A stretch of 64,000 bases of DNA from Myxocyprinus asiaticus (Eukaryota; Chordata; Actinopteri; Cypriniformes; Catostomidae): contig NC_059365.1 of the NCBI RefSeq assembly GCF_019703515.2, positions 34,243,501 through 34,307,500 of the forward strand. The letters are read 5' to 3'. Of this stretch, positions 52,201 through 60,580 are shown in pieces; the stretch's first letter is position 1; each line of letters starts with the position of its first letter. A model generated the notes under the pieces. The model saw only the letters and a list, made by a program, of their open reading frames with translations, was not told the origin of the DNA and made no database searches. A program made the translations under genes and the position numbers.

Positions 52201-54394
52201 CAGAGGCACATGACAGCCTGCCTGGAGTTTGCCAAAAGGCACCTGAAGGACTCTCAGACCATGAGAAACAAAGAATGAACTCTTTGGCCTGAATGCCAAG
52301 CATCATGTCTGGAGGAAACCAGGCACCGCTCATCACCTGGCCAATACCATCCCTACAGTGAAGCATGGTGGTGGCAGCATCATGCTGTGGGGATGTTTTT
52401 CAGCGGCAGGAAATGGGAGACTAGTCAAGATCGAGGGAAAGATGAATGCAGCAATGTACAGAGACATCCTTGATTTAAACACCTGCTCCAGAGCGCTCTG
52501 GACCTCAGACTGGGGCGAAGGTTCATCTTCCAACAGGACAACGACCCTAAGGAGTGGCTCCGGGACAACTCTGTAAATGTCCTTGAGTGGCCCAGCCGGA
52601 GCCCAGGCTTGAACCCGATTGAACATCTCTGGAGAGATCTGAAAATGGCTGTGCACCGACGCTCCCCATCCAACCTGATGGAGCTTGAGAGGTCCTGCAA
52701 AGAAGAATGGGAGAAACTGCCCAAAAATAGGTGTACCAAGCTTGTAGCATCATACTCAAAAAGACTTGAGGCTGTAATTGGTGCCAAAGGTGCTTCAAAA
52801 AAGTATTGAGCAAAGGCTGTGAATACTTACGTACATGTGTTTTTTTTTTTTTTTTTTCGTTTTTTATTTTTAATAAATTTGCAAAGATTTCAAACAAACT
52901 TCTTTCACATTGTCATTATGGGGTATTGTTTGTAGAATTTTGAGGAAAATAATGAATTTAATCCATTTTGGAATAAGGCTGTAACATAACAAAATGTGGA
53001 AAAAGTGAAGCGCTGTGAATACTTTCCGGATGCACTGTATAGGGAATTATTTTTAAATGTTCCAGGGCCCTTGTTCCAAGACGACAATTTGTACAAAAAG
53101 ATAAAAAAAAACACCTAAAGGTCTGGCAGTCGTTTTCACTGGGGGTCGTTAGAGTACCCTTTTTTAATATACCCTGCATACATTCTGAGATGGGAAGAAA
53201 GAAAAATTCCTACTTTAATGTTCACGATTAGTTACTCCCACTTCACAAGCATGCCATGTCAAGCTCACGCTTTTAGACAGAGCTTGAGTACTAGCCAATC
53301 GACCAACAATAGTGCCCAGTGGGCATCAACTCCCCTGCCACACGAGAACTCCACTATCAGAACAGACAAGTGTGCGACTAGGGCTACTTAAGATGGACAG
53401 AGTCTTTAACCTCAGTAAGTACTGTGTTTGCAGTCCTCGCCGGCCGCCTGTCACCTAATATTTGACAGTCAGGCAGCTCTCGACTCCCATTGAGGGGATG
53501 TCACCGGTACTAATGGCCCTTCCATAGCGCACATCCTTATAGATGCCAAATGGTTACTGTAGCCGGTAATGGCCCTGCCTGTACCTCACCTTACACACAC
53601 TGCTTCAGGCAACTCACATTGTTTATTCTAATGCATGCCCACTACAGCCCCAGTTTGTAGACATGATGCATTCTCTTGGATGGCAAGAGTTGTCTGCAGT
53701 TTGTCTCGCCGTCACACAATAAATCATCTAAACTGGCGACAAGAATCAAATTTAACGTTAGCACCAGTTTATGTATCCTGCAAAATCCTTTTTGTTCTTC
53801 AGTGTGATTCTCTAGATCAGGAGTTCCCAACCATTTTTTTTTTCTGCTGAAACCCTATGGCCTGCATTACTTGGGCTATTTGACGTACCCCCTAAGATTT
53901 TAAGAACACACCGGACAGAGGTAGATTTAACAGTGCTCGTTGCTTATCTCACTTGCACAATAAGAAATGCATTTCTGAAACATCAAGACAATCACTTTAT
54001 TGGCATAACTGCTAGTTATCAAAGAATAAAGTGTAAGCAAAAAGAAAAACAAATATATAACAGAATGTGATTGAACGAGAAAAACAATAATTACCATATA
54101 CTTTTAACAAAATAAATATTTATTAAAATTAAGTGCTTAATATGGCTTCACCACTGTTTGCAGACTTAATCTTATGTAGCCAATATTTTGCTGCTGGCCT
54201 TCAGTAACAGCCCTTCAATGTCATCTCACTGATGTTTGTACAAATTACAATGTTTCTTACTCATTAAGCTTTGATGATAATTAAATTTCATACAAAGACT
54301 TCAAATTATTAGACTTTTGTTAAATGTCCAATCTGGGTTTGATTTGATAAATAAATTTGTCCTTAGAAGGCCTTTCTCGATCATTCACTGATTA

Positions 54395-54430
<36 letters not shown>

Positions 54431-55427
54431 ATTGATATACCGGTGCTGCTGCTCGGGTACCAACTTTTCTAGCAAGTCTTTAGAAATCAGACCGAACAGA
54501 GTGAGGCCGTTTTAAAATCAAATTCTGAAATGCGAAATGTTTTCAGTTACATTTAGCAGGGTTCAGTATATTTAACTATGCTAAAAAAGGGCTCTGTTTG
54601 TTTAATTTAACATTGGCATTTTTATCACAATCTCACAAACCCCCAATAAGGGAAAACCCTGCTCTAGATATACCGCAAGACTGTTTACAAAATAAAGCAC
54701 CACACCTAGCAGATCGGCCAACTTTTCTGGCATGGATGTTATTTTCACGTCATCTTCTGCAGCAGGGTTTTGGGATGCTTGAGGTGTCTTATTGGAGCAG
54801 CTGCAAAGTGAGCCAGTCAAAATCTCCTCATAAAAGGATTGTATTGACAGTCGGATAACCATGGCTTGCAGTGCTGGCTAAATAATACATCTGTATCTTC
54901 TCACATCTCATCCTCTCCTGTATCAAACTGAAATGCATTTTCTTGTCAGAGAGCCACTCCCCTTTCTCCACCATTTCCCTCTGCAAACAGGTCCCTCTGC
55001 TTGCAAGTGCATACTAATAGAGCAAGAGAGTTATAAAAGACGTATTTGGCATTCAGCGCAGGGATTAGAGAGCGAAAGAGTTACTTTAGTTCAGTACAGG
55101 GAAAATGCAGTTTACTCACTGCAACGGTGCAACAGATAATTTCTTTTTCTCTCGAAGAGACAAGTGAAATTTTTTACTTTTAACACTTTCAGTGTTACAC
55201 TTTCACTCGAACGATGCATAGGCTGTATTGGTGGTTCTTGCTAAGGCAAGCATCACAAATATTGTTGCTCATACTTGGGGTTAGAAACTCTCCTACTAAT
55301 TCTTCTCTGTTTATGGATATGCTGTGGATATTAATGATCCATCAAGTCATGTATTTTGAGGATGGTGTACTGTTACTTTTCTAAGAGATCAGACTAGGGA
55401 TTTTCACCTGGCAGATGATTAAATGGT

Positions 55428-55504
<77 letters not shown>

Positions 55505-58007
55505 ACTATAGCTATATCTAATAACATCACAGAGACTTGGGTGGGCTTTTTGACTTAAGGCAGTAAGGAACCAAAAAAACACTCAGAACGTCTAACAACT
55601 AAAAACTACAAACCTTACACATTAGTGACTGCATAGCATTGCTTTGGCAACCACCTCTAGCAAGTTTTGCACTGGCAAGCACCACTTAGATTTCTTTTAT
55701 TTTTGGCCTTTTTGCCATTTTATTAACAAAATGGACATTAGCACTCAAAGACCCCGTTTCCACCTGGTATTAAGATTGTTTCAGGTGATCTGATCACGTG
55801 TTCAGCCCTAAATACAAGTCTAAACGGAGTCTAAAACGTTTTGTGATCGGATCACACAAAACGCATGTGACCAGATCACATTTGAGGTGTAAACGCTAAT
55901 CCGTCCTGTATGGATCCAGGCAGCAGTGAAGCGCCACCCCTCACCTGTCAATCAACTGCTGCTCTTAAACGAGTTTAAACTTTGCCGTTTATGAGTGGTT
56001 TTAAAAGGAAATAACCGACCGATCGGAAATTTAAGTGGATATATACACAATCACAAGAGCTTCACGGATCTTCTTTAGTGTGTCTGACACAGATGACAAG
56101 CACGTTGTGAATCATGGAGCCAAACACCAATTAATTTTGCCAAGAAATAACAAATGTATTAAATATTTAGTTATCAGACATAGGAAAGAAAATTTCAATT
56201 ATAAAGGTGTTATGTGTTGTCTTTTTTTGTTTGTTTTTTTTTTCATTTTTCTCTTTCTCTTCCTCATCTTTCTCTGTAGAGCCGTCACTCTCTCTCATCT
56301 CCCTCAGTCTCGCTCGGTCCCTTTCTCTCGGTCTCTCCCCCTCGGTCTCTCTGACTCTCTCTGAAGAGCATACTCAAAACTTGGCGTATTTAAGTCCATC
56401 CATAGGAAAAACAATATAGGCTTCCTTTGTCTAAATCAGAGCCCCCCTAAAGCAGACCGCCTTAATTTGATCCAGATGTCTATGGACAGTTCCAAGTCTA
56501 CCACAAGGTAATACAAAGAACTTATTCAAGACCCCCATAACAACTTAAATAACTGAAATGAACACGTGGCTGTAAAAATGCATATAAAACACATGATGGA
56601 AACGCATAAGTAGATAAACATTAAAATTGTAGTCTTCAAGCACGAACACCTGAAGCTCCTTTAATACAGGTAATACACTCAAATAACAGATAATTTTACT
56701 TGACATGCTGTGCATTTGCTTACATTAAATTTCAACCGCATCTGGGAGAAAACGTTTTTTTCACACTTTTTGTCTTTTCTGACTTTGCACTTTAATATCA
56801 TGCAGTAACACACTGGTATAGTGATTGATGTCATCATGAAACAGAGACCCTCCCCTCCAAATCCGAACACAAGTGGTTACAGGAGACTCATTAAGTGATC
56901 AGGTGTAAACAGCGATGTGTCTCACTTGATCACATGTGATAGGATCACCACTTAATACCTGGTGTAAACCAGGTCAAAATGATAGGGAATGGGATAGGCA
57001 AATGGTGCAAGCTGGATTCAAACTTGCATTGCCCACATGAACACTATGGCTTAACGCATCAGAGGCTGCGAGGCCACGGCTTCCACAGGCAGCATTTATT
57101 ATTTATTTAAAGAAAATTCAGTTTCCCATGAAAGACCTTTTTTATTTTCTAGCCTTTGCCTCAGCATCTGCCATAGATCTTAAGCAACCTTAGTCTTTTA
57201 AAGGTGTTCAAATGGCTTGCTAATTCTTTATATCTCTCCCACACTTCTCTCCCTGCAGACCCCAGATGAGCTGGATGATTCGGACTTTGAGACAGAAGAC
57301 TTTGATACTCGCAGCAGGACCAGCGTGCAGACTGAAGATGATCAGCTCATTTCCGGACAGAGTGCTCGGGTAAGTGATGGGGCTTTTGTAGCTCACTCCA
57401 GAGCTTTGGTTTCACGGGTTGCCAACCTACGATTCCACGTAGTCAGAACTCACCTTACCCCTAGCAACACTGAATTAGGTCCTTTTTTAAATACCTTTTT
57501 AAAACATGTAAGCATCGTCAATGGTTCCTGAAATGTTATGTTCAGGGACATATTGGCCATGTCATATTAGCAGTAGCTTCCAATTATTTTCCAGCCTTTT
57601 CAGTGTCTCTCTGATAAAACTTTATCACAGTCCATTTAAAGAGTCGTAGGCAGTCTCGCAAAGTGCTAAACACTCTGCTTGCAGGTCAGATTTGCAGTGT
57701 CATTGTCAAATCACCCTGCGCTTCGCTCTTCCACTCCAATAACACAGGAACTCTGAATCAGTGTTTTTAGATTTTGTTCTGATTTCATGTCAACAGCACT
57801 CCCAATGTTGCCACCAGCGAAACAGACATGAAACCTCGCCCCCTCTCTACCTCCATTCTCTCTCCCTCCCTTCATATCCTCCCCTGTTGCCTTGGTAATG
57901 CTTATGAAAATCCATTCTGACATGGCTGGAAGGAATACTGTGTGTGTGCGTGTGTGCGTGCGTGTGTGCGTGTGTGCGTGTGTGCGTGCGTGTGTGCGTG
58001 CGTGTGC

Positions 58008-58073
<66 letters not shown>

Positions 58074-60580
58074 ATTGTTTATTATATTAGTTTGAATATA
58101 TTCTCTAATCCACAGCTGTGGTGATGCTAGGCAGTAGGCACTGCTGATGATTGGCATGCTGTTTTCCTTTTTTAAATTCAGTGTTGTGTGAGAGTGGTAA
58201 AGAGAGAGAGAGGTAACGGGAACCAAGTTGTGTTTGGGGATCTTGTTAGTGAGAGTGCTAGCTTTCCTGTGAACACATCTTTCACTGCCTAATAACAATT
58301 TGTGTGACAGCACAAATGGAAGAGCAATTGTGCCCAACTTTGAATACATGGTCCAAATTTTAAATGTGAACACTTTTTATTTACTTATTTATTATTATTT
58401 CCAATTGTCAAGACGAGTTGTTCCTGGCTGGAAAATGTTGTCATCTATTCGTATTTACATCTGCCATGCAGGATGCAGATTCTGTGTTCCCCAAGCTTGA
58501 ATGAAATATAATTAAAGACCTCCCAAACCTCCTTCCCCATACAGTGAGGAACTGCATGTTGAAAACTAAAAAATAACTGAAAACATTCAGCCCTAATTGT
58601 CTAGTGTATGGCAGGAGACTTTTTCACAAAGAGCGCAAGACTCGAACAGAAAAGCATTTGTTAAGAGATAAAGGTGTTGCAGAAGGCTTACATTTTCGAT
58701 TTGAGCTGTGTGTTGGGGAAGTGAATTGTGTTTTAGTTTAGAGTTGTTGAAAAATGTGCCGTGGAGGTTGTGCTTGAGTGAGAATGTGATTACATAAGTC
58801 TGTAATCACTGTCCAGCCTTTTGTTCCACCCCCAGAGGCTTTTGATTTAGTCCTCGGCTCCAGTGGGAATCCCAGTTAGTCAGCTAATGCACTAATGTGT
58901 GCCATATGCATGCCGGTGCTCCAGATTTAAAATAAAAAAAAATATTTTTTTTGAGTTAGCCATAATGAAAAACACAATTATTTTAAAGAGAACTGGTCAG
59001 AGAAGTAGGTCACAGTTAAAGTCCTGTTACTTATTTTTCTGTGAGCTTGTTTACATGCATGATCTAGGGTGCTTATGAATTCTGTGATATGAAACACACA
59101 GACGGAATTGTGAAATCCAGTCCAAAAAGTTTTTTTAATTATAAATGTGGATTTAACAGAATTGTACAAATTTGGGATGGAACGGATGTGTGGATGCACA
59201 ATTAATTAAAATAGTTATGTCCTAGTGTGATTATTAAACCACAAAAGACTATTTAGTCTGCATGTGCTGCATGCTTCGAAGTGAATATGTAAAGCGGTTC
59301 ATAAAAACTGCATCATGAGCATCACTTGCGCTGTGTATAATAATGACAAAGAGCATGAGTTTAATGAGTTTGATTAGACACAATTTCGATGATAAAACTG
59401 AATTACACTTGAACAATGAATTCAGAAGAATAAAACAGAAAACAGAATTTAGGAATAAAAAAATAAAAAAAATTAATAGGGCCCTAGCGATATTACTCTG
59501 TTTAGCCCGACAACATGTAATCTTGCACATTACCCCGATTTCTCTCTGTATGTAAACACATTTACTGGTGAGCTTACTGGCTTATCCAATGTGTGCATGC
59601 TTGTTTACGTTTTGATGTCAAAATTCAATGATTTCAAATCTGATGTAAGTGCACTTTTTTACGTTGCCAATTCATGCAGATTTGTTTTTTTTTCTTCAAT
59701 ATTCTGATTTTTGATAGTTATTGCTAAACTGTTGTGCATGTAAATGTGCTCATTTTTCAGCATAAAACTTTATCCTAACCAGGGTGTGATACAACAGTTT
59801 TCCAGCAACAAATTGTGTCTGTCTACAATGTTGTGGCTGGTTAGGACAAAAACCCAGATTTTCATGGAAGACCTTTTATTTTGTGCATAGCTAGGACACA
59901 TTTTTATTTAACAATTAGATGCGTTTATTTTTACATGTACTGTCTGTTGATCATTGATGTGCTGAATAAATTGACAAAAAAAAAATGTATTGACTTTAAA
60001 ACATTCGACCACATTCCTTGTTCGTGTTTAGCGAGGCTATTGTGGCCATAGAATGTATTTCTCAGCACCATTATAAAAGGTTGTGAACCTTTTACAGAAT
60101 TAGAGGAATGAAGTTTCACAGCCCATACACCACAAGCCAAAGCTGTAAAATCTCTCCTGCTCACCCTGGGCAGGCTGATCATGCAAGAAATGAGAGGGAG
60201 GGAGAGTAAAAGAGGAAGGACAAGGGAAGGTAGAGAGAAGGCAAGAAAGGAGCAGGAAGGGATATTAAACACCAATTTTGTCTTTTTAATTGCGTATCCT
60301 TTGTCATCTCTTTTCCTCGTTAACAGTAATAGATCAGCATATTGTTTGCAGATTACTATTGGTTTTGTTACATATGAGGTTCTCTGTGGAATTGGCAGGC
60401 CATCATGGCTCAGTTGCCCCAGGAGCAGAAGGCGAAGATTGCAGAGCAGGTGGCCAGTTTCCAGGAGGAGAAGAGCAAGCTGGACGCAGAGGTATCCAAG
60501 TGGGATGACAGTGGAAATGACATCATCGTTCTGGCCAAGCAAATGTGCATGATCATGATGGAGATGACAGACTTCACCAG
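19231..60580 (+). CDS. ctnna1: alpha-E-catenin (catenin alpha-1), eight internal exons, partial at both ends
   Basis: Alpha-E-catenin links the cadherin/beta-catenin complex to F-actin at adherens junctions and is mechanosensitive. Eight exons with AG/GT borders join in frame: 19231-19311, 19623-19775, 44994-45086, 45404-45560, 46792-46992, 49849-50000, 57259-57369, 60399-60580. They give about 377 codons. Assuming no indels, these correspond to human residues 355-731: rest of the M domain after the vinculin-binding helix, the acidic linker [11 protein letters not shown] with [10 protein letters not shown], and the start of the actin-binding domain. Residues such as [21 protein letters not shown] and ASFQEEKSK fit CTNNA1; CTNNA2 differs there. 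No stop or frameshift is seen. Nested lrrtm2 on the other strand of the upstream intron agrees with mammalian synteny. The start, N-terminal and C-terminal exons lie outside the window; I searched both flanks and found none. Confidence 0.97.
19623..19775 (+). CDS. ctnna1: ctnna1 exon B (51 codons, phase 0)
   Basis: Encodes [17 protein letters not shown] through [11 protein letters not shown], essentially identical to mammalian alpha-E-catenin. The acceptor is tcatattttcag and the donor gtaggc. The intron before it is only 311 bp; the intron after it is 25.2 kb. Confidence 0.97.
21597..22541. repeat. spacer of the fold-back element with an extra piggyBac-type end and a dispersed cyprinid repeat
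   Basis: Starts TTAACCCTCTGGGGTC, an additional piggyBac-type terminus, then non-coding AT-rich sequence. About 22150-22430 resembles a very abundant cyprinid repeat (ACACTACCGTTTAAAAGTTT, then TCTTCTGCTCACCAAAG, then TTTTCAGCATCATTACTGCA). No matching inverted TTAA-type end closes this unit before the right arm. Confidence 0.55.
22755..22907 (-). pseudogene. piggyBac-like transposase N-terminal fragment (50 codons)
   Basis: Minus-strand ATG at 22907 opens a 50-residue acidic frame beginning [20 protein letters not shown] and ending EDTISDE. ATGA-gtaagtct at its end could be a splice donor, which would make this a first coding exon. Piggybac transposases start with such an acidic stretch containing ALQ and DSDE-like words. 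The copy in the left arm (about 21232-21365) has lost the ATG (GTGG instead of ATGG) and carries several indels. The rest of the transposase, including the catalytic aspartates, is missing. Family assignment leans on the TTAA flanks. Confidence 0.55.
25838..26710. mobile_element. hAT-like element with perfect 8-bp target duplication
   Basis: AATATAGT lies directly on both sides (25830-25837 and 26711-26718). The ends CAGAGACTAAAAACGG and the inverted right end CAGGGACTAAAAATGA match. Sub-terminal words (AACGAAAAACTG, ACCGAAAACCGG and their inverted forms) recur. 873 bp without a transposase frame, so non-autonomous. It interrupts a small repeat containing TGTGAATATAGTCAC. Confidence 0.8.
26829..27075. 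repeat. small fish TIR element with GTTCACCC-type ends, diverged copy
   Basis: Begins TTAAAGGGATAGTTC and ends in GGGCGAACTACCTGTTC, with CTCATGTCATGCTGTTCCAGACC inside, characteristic of the same family as 1680-1963. Lacks the full CACCC part of the left end. Confidence 0.6.
27083..27417. repeat. small fish TIR element with GTTCACCC ends, complete copy
   Basis: Left end ATAGTTCACCCAAAAATTT and right end TTTTTGGGTGAACTATCCCTTT are inverted copies, with TACCCTCATGCCATCCC near the left and GAGGGTGAGTAAATGATG near the right. It stands 7 bp after a related copy. Confidence 0.75.
27841..28570. repeat. possible hAT-like fragment with TAGGGCTGGGC start
   Basis: Starts TAGGGCTGGGCTAACTATTTATC, a start common to fish hAT-like families, and has CGATATTT/ATCGATATCG words. 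A convincing inverted right end is not visible; the right boundary is a guess. Confidence 0.35.
29112..29891. mobile_element. non-autonomous TIR element with CTCACACT ends
   Basis: Left end AGGGTATACTCACACTAGAC and the inverted right end AGGGCAATCTCACACTTGGC match well, and GTGCCCGAGCACG/GGGCACGGTT words recur in the left third. About 780 bp, no transposase frame. Superfamily uncertain (hAT-like is possible). Confidence 0.55.
31315..32870 (+). mobile_element. Tc1/mariner element, decayed
   Basis: Runs from a short TA tract to another TA/GT tract. Sub-terminal words ATCAAAAGTTTACATACCCT on the left and an inverted AAAAGTTAGCATACCCTT on the right are Tc1-type inverted repeats. It carries a broken transposase at 31663-32642. 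The exact left end is unsure because TA repeat sequence replaces the usual terminus. Confidence 0.75.
31663..32642 (+). pseudogene. Tc1-type transposase, broken by frameshifts and stops
   Basis: ATG at 31663 opens [20 protein letters not shown], a paired-like helix-turn-helix, followed by GRPRK. The frame breaks near 31905. Later pieces keep WSDETK (first catalytic Asp, about 32110), the GGGSLMFWG block (32224 on) and HDNDPKH (second Asp, about 32388). A stop follows at 32421, and the third acidic residue region is degraded ([12 protein letters not shown] in place of DLNPIE). Not functional. Confidence 0.85.
33097..33966 (-). pseudogene. Tc1-type transposase remnant on minus strand
   Basis: ATG at 33966 opens [20 protein letters not shown] and reads through a helix-turn-helix to a stop near 33810, then a shifted frame continues (CGRPD then [11 protein letters not shown]). 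After the inserted hAT-like element (33433-33625) the sequence resumes directly near the C-terminal block [13 protein letters not shown] and ends [14 protein letters not shown]. The central catalytic part with WSDET and DNDPKH is missing, so this is a deletion derivative. Confidence 0.8.
33433..33625. mobile_element. 193-bp hAT-like MITE inside the Tc1 transposase
   Basis: Ends CAGGGGTGTCAAACTCAGTT and its inverted copy GAACCGAGTTTGACACCCCTG match. CCATAAAG (33425-33432) and CCATAAGG (33626-33633) form an 8-bp target duplication with one mismatch. A very common fish family without coding capacity. Confidence 0.85.
34246..34335. repeat. (TA)n(CA)n microsatellite
   Basis: About 31 TA units then about 13 CA units, at the junction between the truncated Tc1 element and the next inverted-repeat element. 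Confidence 0.95.
34339..34868. mobile_element. non-autonomous Tc1/mariner-type MITE
   Basis: Ends CAACTGGTCAAAAGTTTTGA and inverted right copy of the same 20 bases are identical. No transposase frame. Both outer edges pass directly into CA/GT repeats. About 530 bp. Confidence 0.75.
34867..34970. repeat. (GT)n(AT)n(AC)n microsatellite
   Basis: About 23 GT units, about 18 TA units and a CA run, bridging the MITE end and the start of the Sleeping Beauty-type element. Potentially cruciform-forming. Confidence 0.95.
34971..36572 (+). mobile_element. Sleeping Beauty-type Tc1 element with paired direct repeats in its ends
   Basis: Outer left repeat CAGTTGAAGTCAGAAGTTTA, inner left copy near 35160-35190 (GTCAGAAGTTTACATACACTT), inner right copy near 36343-36375 and a diverged outer right copy near 36538-36572 give the IR/DR layout of the salmonid-type Tc1 elements. 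One nearly full-length transposase frame lies between. The right outer end is degenerate (TTTCTACTA instead of an inverted CAGTTGAAG) and runs into a TA tract. Confidence 0.88.
35343..36314 (+). pseudogene. Sleeping Beauty-type transposase with two nonsense codons
   Basis: A single frame of 324 codons without frameshift, starting [14 protein letters not shown]. Paired-like DNA-binding region about 1-110 with GRR hook; DDE domain with SDETK (codon 152 on), [17 protein letters not shown] and PIENL, so all three acidic catalytic positions are present. TAG at codon 151 (35793) and TGA at codon 282 (36186) both stand where this family has Trp (WSDETK and ENLWAELKK). The C-terminal end is slightly shorter than the usual 340 residues. 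Non-functional as it stands. Confidence 0.9.
37056..37340. repeat. small fish TIR element with GTTCACCC end, truncated
   Basis: Starts TTAAAGGAATAGTTCACCC then ATTTACTCACCCTCAGGCCAT, the same family as 27083-27417. No inverted right end is visible. Confidence 0.6.
37873..39175. mobile_element. hAT-like element with AGCCCTAG end
   Basis: The right end ATTTCATAATCTTGACAGCC-CTAG, with TGACAATTAATTGTCAG just inside, is typical of a fish hAT-like family starting TAGGGCTGTCAAGATTATG. The left end (AAGGCCTGTTGTGATTATTA) is a plausible diverged partner. About 1.3 kb and no transposase seen. Confidence 0.5.
39649..40094 (-). mobile_element. tRNA-derived SINE on minus strand
   Basis: On the minus strand the head reads GGGCCTGGGTAGCTCAGTGG, a tRNA A-box, followed by GTTCGAATCCC, a B-box, then a body with CCAGCCAGGTCTCG and GGTTGCTAGGGAGGG, and a G/A-rich tail. 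Imperfect duplications AGTTCCTTCTTTT (39636-39648) and AGTGCCTTCTTTT (40095-40107) flank it. Open frames inside it are chance. Confidence 0.85.
42048..42597 (+). mobile_element. Tc1/mariner internal-deletion derivative with TTTATTAGGAA ends
   Basis: Left CACTTTATTAGGAACACTTG and inverted right GCACTTTATTAGGAATACTT match; both ends also have CACTCTCAAT/CACTGAG outer bases. Inside is a transposase N-terminus remnant starting near 42197 (ATGGGGAAAGAATGTGATTTTG and a later [15 protein letters not shown] segment in another frame), broken and lacking the catalytic half. Confidence 0.7.
43496..44959. mobile_element. hAT-like element with CAGTGTTTCCC ends, ending 34 bp before ctnna1 exon C
   Basis: Left CAGTGTTTCCCCTAGG and inverted right CAGTGTTTCCCATATA match at the first 11 bases, and GCAGC/GCTGC words follow in both ends. 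ATGTC lies immediately outside both ends. A fragment of another hAT-like element starts near 43600 (CAGGGGTGTCAAACTCAATT). No transposase frame is recognised. Confidence 0.7.
43600..43690. repeat. hAT-like MITE fragment (CAGGGGTGTCAAACTC)
   Basis: Left end CAGGGGTGTCAAACTCAATT matches the start of the 193-bp MITE at 33433. The partner end is absent, so this is a truncated copy. Right boundary uncertain. Confidence 0.5.
44994..45086 (+). CDS. ctnna1: ctnna1 exon C (31 codons, phase 0)
   Basis: Encodes [19 protein letters not shown] then [12 protein letters not shown]. The acceptor is tgttctgttttag and the donor gtaata. It is part of the M2 bundle. A hAT-like element ends 34 bp upstream of the exon. 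Confidence 0.97.
45404..45560 (+). CDS. ctnna1: ctnna1 exon D (52 codons plus 1 base)
   Basis: Encodes [18 protein letters not shown] through [13 protein letters not shown] and the first base of Glu. The acceptor is gtaactgcag and the donor gtaagt. The cysteine in FLCVSE replaces the alanine of the human protein. The preceding intron is 317 bp. Confidence 0.97.
46792..46992 (+). CDS. ctnna1: ctnna1 exon E (M3 bundle)
   Basis: Completes the split Glu, then encodes [36 protein letters not shown] and [19 protein letters not shown], ending in the first base of Val. The acceptor is ttttgctctag and the donor gtacaa. The 201-bp length keeps phase with exons D and F. Confidence 0.97.
47385..48520. 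repeat. dispersed fish repeat with internal duplication
   Basis: Begins near TTCTGGTCCCCGAATCTGAT, a motif recalled from abundant cyprinid repeats, and ends in TAATATTACTTC-like sequence. Two segments, about 47691-47760 and 48005-48080, are diverged copies of each other (TAGCTGAGAAATAGTTAAAC and CAGCTGAGGAATAGGGTTAA, both followed by CTAACAGC and AATCAC). Boundaries approximate. Confidence 0.4.
49849..50000 (+). CDS. ctnna1: ctnna1 exon F (end of M domain)
   Basis: Completes the split Val, then encodes [19 protein letters not shown] through [10 protein letters not shown]. The acceptor is gtgtttgcag and the donor gtaaga. The NPSQPVDEN stretch is the only clearly variable part against mammals, without length change. 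Confidence 0.97.
51431..53037 (+). mobile_element. Tc1/mariner element with both long inverted repeats intact
   Basis: Starts CAGTGCATCCGGAAAGTATT and ends with its exact inverted copy, flanked by TA on each side. The inverted repeats are about 225 bp each, with the GTATTCACAGC word repeated at outer and inner ends (IR/DR layout). Total 1607 bp, a usual full length. It encloses a broken transposase. Confidence 0.92.
51835..52809 (+). pseudogene. Tc1-type transposase, several stops and frameshifts
   Basis: ATG at 51835 opens [10 protein letters not shown] then an early TGA. Pieces in different frames follow: a helix-turn-helix segment, [11 protein letters not shown] (52057 on), [27 protein letters not shown] (52364 on) and the C-terminal [18 protein letters not shown] block (52604 on), ending GASKKY-stop. 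The WSDET region and the DNDPK region sit across frameshifts. Confidence 0.85.
53818..54661. mobile_element. hAT-like element with perfect 8-bp duplication CTCTAGAT
   Basis: CTCTAGAT stands at 53810-53817 and again at 54662-54669. The element starts CAGGAGTTCCCAACC and ends GGGAAAACCCTG; these inverted ends are diverged. No transposase frame. Contains a GT repeat (54397-54427). Confidence 0.75.
54397..54427. repeat. (GT)n microsatellite
   Basis: About 15 GT units inside the 53818-54661 element. Confidence 0.95.
55431..55502. repeat. (AT)36 microsatellite
   Basis: Seventy-two uninterrupted bases of AT repeat; self-complementary, so able to form a cruciform or hairpin. Confidence 0.97.
55750..56975. 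mobile_element. TIR element with ACACCTGGTATTAAG-type ends
   Basis: Left ACCCCGTTTCCACCTGGTAT and inverted right ACCTGGTTTACACCAGGTAT share their course, followed by TAAG, and several GATCACGTG/GTGATC-like words (GGTGATCTGATCACGTG, GATCGGATCAC) recur at both ends. 1.2 kb, no transposase; a CT-rich run near 56265-56365 lies inside. Probably hAT-like. Confidence 0.6.
57259..57369 (+). CDS. ctnna1: ctnna1 exon G (acidic phospho-linker)
   Basis: 37 codons from [16 protein letters not shown] to [11 protein letters not shown]. The acceptor is tctccctgcag and the donor gtaagt. It is the linker between the M and actin-binding domains. The serine and threonine sites known as CK2/CK1 targets in mammalian alpha-E-catenin (equivalents of S641, S652, S655, T658) are all kept. 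Confidence 0.97.
57939..58069. repeat. compound (GTGC/GT)n(AT)n microsatellite
   Basis: About 79 bp of alternating GT and GC followed by about 26 AT units. Alternating purine-pyrimidine throughout, of the kind able to adopt Z-DNA. Confidence 0.95.
60399..60580 (+). CDS. ctnna1: ctnna1 exon H (start of actin-binding domain)
   Basis: Sixty codons from [18 protein letters not shown] to [10 protein letters not shown] plus two bases of the next Arg. The acceptor is tggaattggcag and the donor gtgaga. It covers the first helices of the actin-binding bundle, including the region rearranged during force-dependent F-actin binding. The following exon (expected to begin GKGPLK) is not in the remaining 3.4 kb. 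Confidence 0.97.

Larger units (their letters stand above)
50001..57258 (+). other. ctnna1: ctnna1 intron between exons F and G (7.3 kb)
   Basis: Contains a Tc1 element (51431-53037), a hAT-like element with target duplication (53818-54661), a 72-bp AT repeat (55431-55502) and a TIR element (55750-56975), all listed separately. The stretches 50001-51428, 53040-53809 and 54670-55430 show nothing recognisable. Confidence 0.85.

Noticed and set aside
57711..58373. 220-codon minus-strand open frame
   Set aside because: Much of it is translated GT/GC/TA microsatellite (runs of Tyr-Ile and His-Thr); no family resemblance and it lies in a ctnna1 intron.
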